A DNA stretch of 14,408 bases from NCBI GenBank assembly GCA_013697265.1, contig JACCXE010000192.1, forward strand, positions 1-14,408. The letters are read 5' to 3'. The DNA is from Actinomycetota bacterium. GTDB taxonomy: Bacteria; Actinomycetota; Acidimicrobiia; Acidimicrobiales; JACCXE01. The notes beneath the pieces were generated by a model. That model had not been told where the DNA came from and did not search any database. It saw nothing but the letters and a program-made list of their open reading frames with translations. The position numbers and the translations under genes are program-made. Below are positions 6,169-13,138 of the stretch, one piece after another. Positions within the stretch are counted from its first letter, which is position 1; each line of letters opens with the position of its first letter.

Positions 6169-6477
6169 GTGCCTGCAGCGAACCGCGCCGAACGCATCGA
6201 GTTCCGCGAACGCAATCCCAAGTGGAAGATCGCGCCGTTGCGGATCGACATGTCGATCTGCATCAACTGCGACGCCTGTTTGCGGCACTGCCCCCCGCAG
6301 TTCGGGGCCATCTTCAATCACGGGATCGACGTGATCATCATCCCCGAGTTGTGCTCGGGCTGCGACAAGTGCCTTGAACCCTGCCCGGTGAACTGCATCC
6401 ACCCCGACCCCGATTGGCAGCCCGCCCCCGAAGACTGGTGGCACGAGCCCCTGACGGACGACTACTACCGCCGCTAA
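6169..6477 (+). CDS. Small 2[4Fe-4S] ferredoxin
   Basis: This 102-residue protein has two cluster motifs, CINCDACLRHCPP (Cys31, 34, 37, 41) and CSGCDKCLEPCP (Cys62, 65, 68, 72). In the usual bacterial ferredoxin arrangement Cys72 completes the first cluster and Cys41 the second. A ninth cysteine, Cys76, sits in CPVNCI where most relatives have Ala. Both cluster motifs are standard, and the insert between them (IFNHGIDVIIIPEL) is of normal length. The tail is rich in Trp and acidic residues (DWQPAPEDWW, 82-91). It should carry electrons in the cytoplasm between a reductase and an oxidoreductase, but neither partner is nearby. The GTG at 6169 gives the whole domain, but the ribosome site is poor and an internal start (Met28) would cut close to the first cluster. 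It is probably the third gene of the MFS operon. Confidence 0.88.
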   Translation: MPAANRAERIEFRERNPKWKIAPLRIDMSICINCDACLRHCPPQFGAIFNHGIDVIIIPELCSGCDKCLEPCPVNCIHPDPDWQPAPEDWWHEPLTDDYYRR

Positions 6478-6591
6478 GGACACATCACGCCGCCCCACTC
6501 GTTCCCCCGCTTTCTGCGCCACCAAACTTCCCCTGACAGGCCGATTTTCGGTCGAACCAGGGCACTTTCGTGGCGCCAAAGATGCCTGTCG

Positions 6592-6597
6592 TACGAT
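6592..6597 (+). promoter_or_regulatory. Candidate -10 box (TACGAT) for gatCAB
   Basis: TACGAT fits TANNNT and ends 10 nt before the preferred gatC ATG (6608), so the message would have almost no leader. No Shine-Dalgarno sequence precedes gatC. No good -35 is seen. An 8-bp palindrome TGGCGCCA lies just upstream at 6571-6578. If this box is real it excludes the alternative ATG at 6596, which lies inside it. Confidence 0.35.
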
Positions 6598-6607
6598 GTC
6601 CAGCCCT

Positions 6608-6910
6608 ATGGCGAAGCGACTGACCCGTGAAGAAGTGGCCCACGTTGCGCTGCTGGCCCGTCTGGAAGTGACCGACGACGAGCTCGACATGTTCACCGGC
6701 CAGCTCGCGGACATCCTCGAGCACGCGAACGACGTCGAGGCGCTCGACGTGTCCGGCGTCGAAGCGATGGCCCATCCGATGCAGCTGCGCAACGTGTTTC
6801 GCACCGACGTGATTGTGCCCGCACTCGACCGCGACGAGGTGCTCTCGCAGGCTCCATCTGCGGAGGACAGGCGCTTCCGCGTGCCCCGCATCCTCGGGGA
6901 AGCGCCATGA
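6608..6910 (+). CDS. gatC: Aspartyl/glutamyl-tRNA amidotransferase subunit C
   Basis: This 100-residue small subunit of the GatCAB amidotransferase holds GatA and GatB together and helps stabilise GatA. The N-terminal signature AKRLTREEVAHVALLARLEV is typical (M-x-x-L-T-x-E-E-V-x-H-V-A-x-L-A-R-L), followed by LDMFTGQLADIL and the conserved C-terminal elements NVFRTDV, DEVLSQAP and FRVPRIL. The family signature begins right at the ATG at 6608, which is why this start is chosen over ATG 6596 (that would add MSSP). It is the first gene of the operon. Its stop overlaps the gatA start in ATGA (6907-6910), indicating coupled translation. Confidence 0.95.
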   Translation: MAKRLTREEVAHVALLARLEVTDDELDMFTGQLADILEHANDVEALDVSGVEAMAHPMQLRNVFRTDVIVPALDRDEVLSQAPSAEDRRFRVPRILGEAP

Positions 6911-8346
6911 GCGAATCGCCTACTACAGCGATCGACATCGCGGCGGCTGTGCGCGATGGCCGCGTAACCGCGGCCGAGGTTGTCGAGACGCACCTCGCGG
7001 CGATCGACGCCCGCGAAGCCGAACTGCACGCCTGCAACGCGGTGCTGGCCGACGAAGCCCGCGCCGCTGCGGGCCGAGGCGACGCGGCGCGCGCCGCGGG
7101 GGCAACGCTTGGGCCTCTCGCCGGCGTGCCGGTGGCGCTGAAAGACAACATGTGCACCCGGGGCATCCCGACCACGTGCTCCTCGAAGATTCTCGAAGGG
7201 TGGCGACCGCCCTACGACGCGACCGTCGTCACAAAGTTGCAAGAGGCCGGAGCGATCGTGATCGCCAAGACGAACCTCGACGAGTTCGCGATGGGATCGT
7301 CCACCGAGAACAGCGCGTTCGGCCCGACCAAGAACCCGCACGACGTCACGAAGGTGCCCGGAGGTTCCAGCGGCGGCAGCGCCGTTGCGGTCGCCGCTGG
7401 GTTCGCGCCGATCTCTCTCGGTTCCGACACCGGCGGCTCGATCCGTCAGCCCGCCGCGCTGTGCGGCGTGGTCGGCCTGAAGCCGACGTACGGCACAGTG
7501 TCTCGCTACGGCCTTATCGCGTTCGCGTCGAGCCTCGACCAGATCGGCCCGTTCGGGGCAACAATTGCCGACGCCGCGGCTACCTACAACGTGATCGCGG
7601 GCCACGACCCGCGCGACTCCACGTCTTACGCCGGTGCCATGGCAACGATCGGCGCGGCCGAGCTCGCAGGTGACGTCAGCGGCATGCGCGTGGGCATCAT
7701 CAGCGAACTCGTGGGCGCCGAAGGCATCGCCGACGACGTGAAGCGCCGCTTCACGGAAGCGGCCGACGCCTTGAGCGCTGCGGGGGCCAAGGTCGAAGAG
7801 ACGTCGGTACCCGCGTGTGTCTACGGCCTGTCCGCTTATTACCTGATCGCGCCGGCCGAAGCGTCGTCGAACCTGGCCCGTTACGACGGCGTGCGCTACG
7901 GCCTGCGCATCGAGGCGGACAACATCACCGACATGTACACGCAGACCCGCACCGCGGGCTTCGGCCCCGAGGTGAAGCGGCGCATCATGCTCGGCACGTA
8001 CGCGTTGTCCGCCGGCTACTACGACGCGTATTACGGCAAGGCGTTGAAGGTGCGGTCGCTCATCGCGCGCGATTTCGCAGCGGCCTACGAAAAGTTCGAC
8101 GTGTTGTTGTCGCCCACCGCGCCCACCACCGCGTTCGGCTTCGGGGCCAAGACCGACAACCCACTGGCCATGTACCTGAGCGACGTGTGCACGATCCCGT
8201 CGAATCTGTGCGGCGACCCCGCTATCAGCGTGCCCTTCGGCACCGGCGACGATGGGCTGCCTGTCGGCGTGCAGGTACTCGCCCCCGCACTGGGCGAGCC
8301 GGCGCTGTTCCGAGCCGCCGCCGCGCTGGAAGGAAGCGCACCGTGA
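6907..8346 (+). CDS. gatA: Aspartyl/glutamyl-tRNA amidotransferase subunit A
   Basis: This 479-residue amidase-signature subunit hydrolyses glutamine and supplies ammonia to GatB for converting Glu-tRNA(Gln) or Asp-tRNA(Asn). The catalytic triad is Lys79 (in VALKDN), cis-Ser154 (PGGSSGGS, 151-158) and nucleophile Ser178 (DTGGSIRQPA, 174-183). These positions equal those I recall for the Staphylococcus aureus enzyme. Other amidase-signature blocks present are GPLAGVPVALKDN, TNLDEFAMGSSTENSAFG, and GLKPTYGTVSRYGL with SLDQIGPF. Length is normal for the family. GGGGAA at 6896-6902 provides a ribosome site 5-6 nt before the ATG, which overlaps the gatC stop. The end overlaps the gatB GTG by 4 nt. 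Confidence 0.97.
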   Translation: MSESPTTAIDIAAAVRDGRVTAAEVVETHLAAIDAREAELHACNAVLADEARAAAGRGDAARAAGATLGPLAGVPVALKDNMCTRGIPTTCSSKILEGWRPPYDATVVTKLQEAGAIVIAKTNLDEFAMGSSTENSAFGPTKNPHDVTKVPGGSSGGSAVAVAAGFAPISLGSDTGGSIRQPAALCGVVGLKPTYGTVSRYGLIAFASSLDQIGPFGATIADAAATYNVIAGHDPRDSTSYAGAMATIGAAELAGDVSGMRVGIISELVGAEGIADDVKRRFTEAADALSAAGAKVEETSVPACVYGLSAYYLIAPAEASSNLARYDGVRYGLRIEADNITDMYTQTRTAGFGPEVKRRIMLGTYALSAGYYDAYYGKALKVRSLIARDFAAAYEKFDVLLSPTAPTTAFGFGAKTDNPLAMYLSDVCTIPSNLCGDPAISVPFGTGDDGLPVGVQVLAPALGEPALFRAAAALEGSAP

Positions 8347-9776
8347 CTCTTCCCGACGGGTGGGTAATGGTGATCGGACTCGAGGTCCACTGCGAGCTCA
8401 AGACGGCCACGAAACTGTTCTGCGGCTGCCCGAACATGTTCGGCGACGAGCCCAATACGAACATCTGTCCCACGTGTTTGGGCTTGCCCGGTTCCTTGCC
8501 TGTGCTCAACGAGAACGCGGTCGAACTCGCCATGCGCATCGGCGCCGCACTCAACTGCGACATTCTGGCCTCGACGTTTCACCGGAAGAACTACTTCTAT
8601 CCGGACATGCCGAAGGACTACCAGGTGAGTCAGTACGACGAGCCCATCAACCTCAACGGCCGGCTTGATCTGCCCGACGGTTTCCGCGTCGGCGTTACCC
8701 GGGCCCACATCGAGGAGGACACGGGCAAGAGCACGCACGTCGGTGGTGACGGTCGTATCCACGGCGCTACCCACTCCTTGGTCGACTACAACCGGTCGGG
8801 GGTGCCGCTCGTCGAAATCGTCAGCGAGCCCGACATGCGCACCGCCGACCAGGCTCGTGCGTACGTCACCGAACTGCGGGCGATCCTCGTCGCGACCGGG
8901 GCGTCGGACGGCCGCATGGAAGAAGGCTCGATGCGCGTCGACGCGAACATCTCGGTTCGTCGTTCAGAGACCGACGAGTTCGGCACCCGCTGCGAGATCA
9001 AAAACGTCAACAGCATTCGCAGCCTCGGGCGCGCCATCGAATACGAAGCGGCCCGCCAGGTTGGCCTGATCGAGGCGGGCGACCGCGTGATTCAGCAGAC
9101 CCGCCACTGGAACGAGCAGCAAGGCCGCACGATCACCGGCCGGGTCAAGGAAGACGCCGACGACTACCGCTACTTCCTCGAACCCGACTTGGTGCCGCTC
9201 GACCCGTCCCCCGAGTGGATCGCGTCGGTGCGCTCGGAGTTGGCCGTGCTGCCCGCAACCCGGCGCGAGGCCGTGGCCGCGGCCACGGGCGCCGACGCAT
9301 CGGCCACGGCCGTGGCGACCGTCGTCGACCTCGAACTCGACCAGCTGGTGCTCGGCGCCGTGGCAGCCGGTGCGGACGGGCGGATCGCGCTGGCTCGCGC
9401 ATCCAACGAGGTCGCCGCGGATGCCGAAGGCGGAAGGGGCCTCGACGTCGCCGCGTTCACCGCGGTGATCGCGATGGAGTCCGCGAGCGAGATCACCGCC
9501 ACCCAGGCCAAGACCGTTCTCGGAGAGTTACTGGCTGACGGCGGCGGCGACCCCGAGGCGATCGCAGCCAAGCACGGCTTTGAAGCCATGGACGGAAGCG
9601 TGCTCGACTCCGTTGTCGACAAGGTCATCGCCGCGAACCCGAACGAGTGGCAGCGCTACAAGGACGGCGACGCCAAGGTCACAGGCTTCTTCGTCGGCCA
9701 GGTGATGAAGGCGACCGGGGGCAAGGCGGACGGTAAGGCCGTCACCGCCGCGCTCGTGGCCCGCACCAAGGCGTAG
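8343..9776 (+). CDS. gatB: Aspartyl/glutamyl-tRNA amidotransferase subunit B
   Basis: This 477-residue subunit binds the misacylated tRNA, activates the Glu or Asp side chain with ATP and completes amidation. Visible motifs are IGLEVHCELKT (11-21), the zinc cysteines Cys27, Cys29, Cys42 and Cys45 (FCGC and ICPTCLGLPG), FYPDMPKDYQVSQYDEPI (85-102), EEDTGKS (124-130), DYNRSGVPLVEIVSEPD (148-164) and MEEGSMRVDANIS (192-204). The C-terminal 150 residues form the helical/YqeY-like tRNA-binding tail. The reading frame continues far upstream inside gatA, but GTG 8343 is the right start. It overlaps the gatA stop (GTGA), has AAGGA at 8330-8334, and begins the family signature. With no separate glutaminyl-tRNA synthetase visible, the complex probably provides Gln-tRNA in this organism. 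Confidence 0.97.
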   Translation: MTLPDGWVMVIGLEVHCELKTATKLFCGCPNMFGDEPNTNICPTCLGLPGSLPVLNENAVELAMRIGAALNCDILASTFHRKNYFYPDMPKDYQVSQYDEPINLNGRLDLPDGFRVGVTRAHIEEDTGKSTHVGGDGRIHGATHSLVDYNRSGVPLVEIVSEPDMRTADQARAYVTELRAILVATGASDGRMEEGSMRVDANISVRRSETDEFGTRCEIKNVNSIRSLGRAIEYEAARQVGLIEAGDRVIQQTRHWNEQQGRTITGRVKEDADDYRYFLEPDLVPLDPSPEWIASVRSELAVLPATRREAVAAATGADASATAVATVVDLELDQLVLGAVAAGADGRIALARASNEVAADAEGGRGLDVAAFTAVIAMESASEITATQAKTVLGELLADGGGDPEAIAAKHGFEAMDGSVLDSVVDKVIAANPNEWQRYKDGDAKVTGFFVGQVMKATGGKADGKAVTAALVARTKA

Positions 9777-9810
9777 CCGTGGTACGCCCGCGAACGCGGC
9801 GGCGATCCGC

Positions 9811-11616
9811 TTAGCGCGCCGCCTCGGCTAGCCGGCAGAACTCGGCGATGCGGGCCCGCACCACGTCGAGGCTCGCCGTCCAGAACGCCTCACTCGTGAC
9901 GTCGATGTCGAAGCGCGCGGCCAGCGCCGCCGCGCTGGCGAGGCCCGTCGCCGACAACAGGTCGTCGTAACCGGAGCGGAACTTCTCCGGGTCGTCGCGG
10001 TAGGCGGCGTAAAGGCCGATCCCGAACAGCAACCCGAACGTATAGGGCCAGTTGTAGAACGCGGTGCCGTAGTAGTGCGGCTTGGCCGCCCACATGTAGG
10101 GGTGGTTGACCGATAGCGCCGCGCCGTAGGTCTGGGCTTGCGCGTCGGCCATGAGATCGCACAGCTCCGTCACCGACAGCGCTCGGTCTTTGCGCCGCTC
10201 GGACAGGGCCTGCTCGAACAGGAACCGCGAGTGGATGTCGACGACAACTTGGCAGCTGCCCTGGAGGTCGACCTCGAGGATGTTGAGCCGGGCCTTGTCG
10301 TCGGCGGTCGCCAAGCCGTGCTCGACCATCACGGTTTCGCAGAAGATGCTTGCGGTTTCGGCCAACGCCATCGGCGTCATTCGTTGGTACGGCGTGCGGT
10401 TGGCCAGTTGGGTGTTGTGGTAGGCGTGGCCGAGTTCGTGGGCCAGCGTCTGCACGCTGTCGAAGCTGCCGTCGAAGTTGAGCAGCACCACGCTGCGGTC
10501 GGCGTCGACGCTCATGCAGAACGCGCCGCCCCCCTTGCCTTCGCGGATCTCGGCGTCGATCCACTTGTCATCGAGGGCCCGGGTGGCGAGGCCGGCTAAC
10601 GCGGGCGAGAAGCCGGCGAACGCGTCCTTCACCGAACCCGTCGCGCCGTCCCAATCGATCGTGCCGTCGGCGCCGGTGGCGACCGGAGCGAACAGGTCGT
10701 AGAACGCGAGGTGGTCGCCCACGCCGAGCAGCGCGGCCTTGGCGTCCATGTAGCGACGGAAGTCAGGGAAGCTCGCAACCACGGCGCGTTGCATGGCGTC
10801 GAGCGTCTCGGGCTCGACGTTGTTGAACGCGAGCGCCGGTTCGAGCGCGCTGGCGTAACCCCGGCGGGTGTTGAGGGTGGCCGCTTCGCCCTTGATCGAG
10901 TTCAGGGCCGCCGCGATCGGCACCGACCACGTGGTCCAGCCTTCGATCTCGGCCTCGAACGCGTGCTTGCGCGTGGTGCGGTTTTCGTCTTTGGCCAGGG
11001 CCCTCACCTGTGCCATCGGCAGTTCCTTCGTGCCGATGTCGGGAAGGTCGACGGGCACCGTGATGCGAGCCGTGATGTCGCTGTACACGCGGTACCAGGC
11101 CGATGCGCCGGTCAACGACATGTCACTGGCCAACGCCTCTTCCGCCTCGGTCATCTGATGCGAGGCGCGTAACGCGGCGCGCTCGAGCGGGAACGCGTGG
11201 TCGGACGCAACCGTCGAGGCGCTGACCAACTGGCCGGTGTCGAAGCGGGCGACGAAGGCGTCGAGCCGCGTCCGCAACTTGCTCAGCCGGGCCGTGTCCT
11301 TCTGTAGGCCGGACAGTTCGGCCTGCGCTTCGTCGTCGCGAGCATCGGTGGTGACAAAGCTTGAGATATACGCGTTGACCCGCCGCAGTTCGTTCAGGAT
11401 TTCATTGGTGCCGGTGAGCGACACCTCGAACGCTTCGACCGTCGACTCGTTGACTTCAACGGGGTCGCCGCCACGCACGTCGTGCTCGTCGAACATCGCT
11501 TCGAGGCGCACAACGCCCGCTCCGAACGCCTCGCGGGCCGCTGCGTATTCACGCGAGGCCAGGCTCGGGTACAGATCGGACAGGTCCCAGTGCGGTAATT
11601 CAACGCTCGTCGGCAT
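9811..11616 (-). CDS. pepF: Oligoendopeptidase F-like metallopeptidase (M3B)
   Basis: This 601-residue zinc peptidase of family M3B cleaves short peptides in the cytoplasm. The metal site is HELGH at 393-397 (His393, Glu394, His397), with Glu420 in ALAETASIFCE as third ligand at the expected distance. Other family hallmarks are the N-terminal opening (WDLSDLYPSLASREYAAARE), FNNVEP (264-269), GGGAFCMSV (362-370, the substrate-loop motif) and WPYTFGLLFGIGLY (523-536). Length is as usual. The ATG at 11614-11616 on the minus strand has no Shine-Dalgarno, but TAACTT (complement of 11623-11628) ends 6 nt upstream, the spacing of leaderless actinobacterial genes. It converges on gatB with 34 nt between and diverges from the APH-like kinase. 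The related alanine/threonine-specific M3B subgroup is possible. The symbol is by family only. Confidence 0.9.
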   Translation of the reverse strand: MPTSVELPHWDLSDLYPSLASREYAAAREAFGAGVVRLEAMFDEHDVRGGDPVEVNESTVEAFEVSLTGTNEILNELRRVNAYISSFVTTDARDDEAQAELSGLQKDTARLSKLRTRLDAFVARFDTGQLVSASTVASDHAFPLERAALRASHQMTEAEEALASDMSLTGASAWYRVYSDITARITVPVDLPDIGTKELPMAQVRALAKDENRTTRKHAFEAEIEGWTTWSVPIAAALNSIKGEAATLNTRRGYASALEPALAFNNVEPETLDAMQRAVVASFPDFRRYMDAKAALLGVGDHLAFYDLFAPVATGADGTIDWDGATGSVKDAFAGFSPALAGLATRALDDKWIDAEIREGKGGGAFCMSVDADRSVVLLNFDGSFDSVQTLAHELGHAYHNTQLANRTPYQRMTPMALAETASIFCETVMVEHGLATADDKARLNILEVDLQGSCQVVVDIHSRFLFEQALSERRKDRALSVTELCDLMADAQAQTYGAALSVNHPYMWAAKPHYYGTAFYNWPYTFGLLFGIGLYAAYRDDPEKFRSGYDDLLSATGLASAAALAARFDIDVTSEAFWTASLDVVRARIAEFCRLAEAAR

Positions 11617-11622
11617 CGGCGC

Positions 11623-11628
11623 AAGTTA
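11623..11628 (-). promoter_or_regulatory. Candidate -10 box (TAACTT) for a leaderless pepF transcript
   Basis: Read on the minus strand, TAACTT is followed by 6 nt and then the pepF ATG. This spacing puts the transcription start at the ATG itself, and no ribosome-binding site is present. No convincing -35 hexamer is seen. Confidence 0.35.
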
Positions 11629-11672
11629 CCGTCCGGCGTATGCGGCGTCGGCGGGTTAACGCGATCGCTACG

Positions 11673-11684
11673 CGCAAGCTTGCG
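11673..11684. promoter_or_regulatory. Perfect 12-bp palindrome CGCAAGCTTGCG before the APH-like gene
   Basis: CGCAAGCTTGCG is fully self-complementary and ends 3 nt before the preferred ATG of the kinase gene. Another palindrome, GCGATCGC (11661-11668), lies just upstream. The position between pepF and the kinase, over the expected promoter or leader of the kinase, suits an operator. Chance is not excluded. Confidence 0.35.
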
Positions 11685-11687
11685 ATA

Positions 11688-12584
11688 ATGGGTCACGTCG
11701 GCGAACAGTGGTACGCCGAACTCGACGGACTCGTGGCGGAGTTCGAGCAACGGTGGAACATCATTGTGGGCGACGAGTTGGGCGGAGGAACCCACGCGTT
11801 CGTAGCCGAGGCAACCACGCGCGACGGCCAAGCAGTCGTACTGAAGATCGCGTTGCCCAAGATGAAAGGCAGCGCGACCGGCACCGCCACCCAGGAGATC
11901 GAGGTCCTGCTCGCGGGCCAGGGCCGCGGCTACGTGACCGTATTCGCGCACGACACTGATCACCGCGCCTTGCTCATGGAGCGGCTCGGCGCTGACCTCG
12001 AAGACACAGTGCCCGACGTCGACGATCAGATCGAGATCATTTGCAGCACCTTGTGCCCGGGGGCGCCACCGCCGACTGGATTGCACCTCACGACCGGAGC
12101 TGAGAAAGCGCTGTGGCTTCACCGTTTCGTGGAAGACGAGTGGAACAGCCTCGGGCGTCCGTGTTCCGAGGCTGCGGTTCGGCAGGCCCAAGCGTTCGCG
12201 GACCAGCGGGCCGCCGCGCACGAGGTTGCTTCCGCCGTGCTCGTACATGGCGACGCGCACGAAAGCAACCTGCTGCTCGCGGCCGACGGCTCGTACCGGC
12301 TCATCGACCCCGATCCAATGGTGGCCGAACCTGCGGTCGATCTGAGCGTGCCCATCCGAGGCTGGAACGCCGCGCTGCGAGCCGGTCGCGACCCGGCGGC
12401 CGCTGCGGTGGCGCGTTGCCGTCGTATCAGCCAACTCACCGGCGTCGACCCGCAGGCAATCTGGGAGTGGGGATTCATGGAGCGCCTGTCGACTGCGCTT
12501 TACACGCAATCGGTCGGCACCGCCTGGTGGCCGCGCGACGCCTTCCCGGTCGTCGAGGCGTGCGTCGGGGTAACGAGCGTTTAG
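11688..12584 (+). CDS. APH(6)/hydroxyurea-type small-molecule phosphotransferase
   Basis: This is a kinase-fold protein of the StrB/APH(6) group (aminoglycoside/hydroxyurea antibiotic resistance kinases), 298 residues from the preferred ATG. Visible are the N-terminal block LVAEFEQRWNI, a glycine loop LGGGTHAFV (31-39), the ATP-anchoring Lys53 (VVLKIALP), the catalytic loop VLVHGDAHESNLL (185-197; Asp189, Asn194) and metal-binding IDPDP (206-210; Asp207), followed by EPAVDLSVPIRGW. Relatives phosphorylate streptomycin-like aminoglycosides or hydroxyurea, but many chromosomal members act on unknown metabolites, so resistance should not be assumed. An upstream ATG at 11640 would add 16 mostly basic residues (MRRRRVNAIATRK...) outside the family, so 11688 is preferred. 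Neither start has a clear ribosome site. The stop overlaps the stop of the convergent gene. Confidence 0.85.
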   Translation: MGHVGEQWYAELDGLVAEFEQRWNIIVGDELGGGTHAFVAEATTRDGQAVVLKIALPKMKGSATGTATQEIEVLLAGQGRGYVTVFAHDTDHRALLMERLGADLEDTVPDVDDQIEIICSTLCPGAPPPTGLHLTTGAEKALWLHRFVEDEWNSLGRPCSEAAVRQAQAFADQRAAAHEVASAVLVHGDAHESNLLLAADGSYRLIDPDPMVAEPAVDLSVPIRGWNAALRAGRDPAAAAVARCRRISQLTGVDPQAIWEWGFMERLSTALYTQSVGTAWWPRDAFPVVEACVGVTSV

Positions 12585-12853
12585 GTCAGGTGCGAGCGGA
12601 GCTTGCTCAGCGCCGAGTTCTGCACCTCGCGCAGGTCGTCGCGCCGCAGGTGCATGTCGATCTCGAGTTCGAGCAGACGAACCGGACTCCTGCCGTCAAG
12701 GCCGAAGCGTTTGACGATCACCTCGCGTTCGAGGTCGGTGAGGTCGTCGAACAAGTGTCGGTCGGTGTGCAGGGCGAGCATGTCCTCGTCGATCCCGGCG
12801 GCTATGTCGGCGGCGTCAAACGTGGGTTCGTTAAATGACCACGCGAAGCTCAT
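12581..12853 (-). CDS. Small sigma-70 region 4-like protein
   Basis: This 90-residue protein is not recognised by name. Residues 36-88 align without gaps to sigma-70 region 4: LTDLEREVIVKRFGLDG (38-54) matches 'LtxrEReVlxlRFGLdd', and RLLELEIDMHLRRDDLREVQ (59-78) followed by NSALSKLR (79-86) matches 'tLeEIGeelgvtrErVRQIeaxALxKLR'. The two turn glycines of the helix-turn-helix are replaced by Glu and His, and the recognition-helix start is RRDDLREVQ, so DNA contacts may differ or be lost. No region 2 is present, so it is not a full sigma factor. The first 35 residues are acidic and unassigned. The ATG is preceded on the minus strand by TTGTGT, 16 nt, TACAAC and 7 nt, a plausible leaderless promoter. 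Its stop overlaps the APH-like stop. It could be a co-regulator, a sigma-binding decoy, or another helix-turn-helix protein. Confidence 0.72.
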   Translation of the reverse strand: MSFAWSFNEPTFDAADIAAGIDEDMLALHTDRHLFDDLTDLEREVIVKRFGLDGRSPVRLLELEIDMHLRRDDLREVQNSALSKLRSHLT

Positions 12854-13138
12854 GTAACCAGTTGTACGCCTCGATCAGCCGAACACAACTCTTGACTTCG
12901 CGCCTTGCGCGTGCTCGCCCCTAACGGGCGCCCCGAACCAGGCGTCCCGGCAGCTCCTCTGTCAGTTCGTCGTGGTCGATTGTTTGCATTCCGCTTACAA
13001 AAGTTGCCGCGATCGCTCCGCACGCTGGATCAGGCGGCCGGCGCCACCGGGCAGATCGTGCACCTGCTGCGGCCGCCGCAGGCGCAGGCCGTCATGTTGC
13101 CCACATACGCTGAACCCACACGAACGAGGGAGTTTGCG
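12854..13138. other. Divergent intergenic region before the aldo/keto reductase
   Basis: These 285 bases separate the sigma-4-like gene from the aldo/keto reductase. They hold the presumed sigma-4-like promoter near the left end, a small CGCCC/GGGCG hairpin (12916-12920 with 12926-12930), and a TACGCT -10-like box at 13106-13111. The frame of the reductase is open here back to a TTG at 12905, but the encoded residues are Arg/Pro-rich and unlike any family member, so I treat it as non-coding. No tRNA or known RNA was recognised. Confidence 0.45.

Noticed and set aside
6040..7605. 521-codon minus-strand open frame across the ferredoxin, gatC and gatA
   Set aside because: It lies opposite three well-recognised genes and its product is low-complexity and Arg-rich.
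7815..8342. Upstream extension of gatB inside gatA
   Set aside because: The residues before GTG 8343 are an out-of-frame reading of gatA. The gatB signature begins at 8343 with stop/start overlap.
9786..9813. Possible bidirectional terminator between gatB and pepF
   Set aside because: Only two competing 4-bp stems (CCGC/GCGG at 9788-9799 and GCGG/CCGC at 9799-9810) and no T-run, too weak to annotate.
11661..11668. GCGATCGC, identical to the cyanobacterial HIP1 octamer, also at 13009-13016
   Set aside because: I noticed only these two copies in a high-GC window, which chance can explain, and the gene content is not cyanobacterial.
12905..12960. GGTTCGGGGC on the minus strand near 12930, resembling a tRNA T-loop
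   Set aside because: No matching acceptor stem, anticodon arm or D-arm could be found around it.
12905..13138. In-frame N-terminal extension of the aldo/keto reductase from TTG 12905
   Set aside because: The extra 78 residues are Arg/Pro-rich and unlike the family, while ATG 13139 has a good ribosome site and begins the conserved fold.
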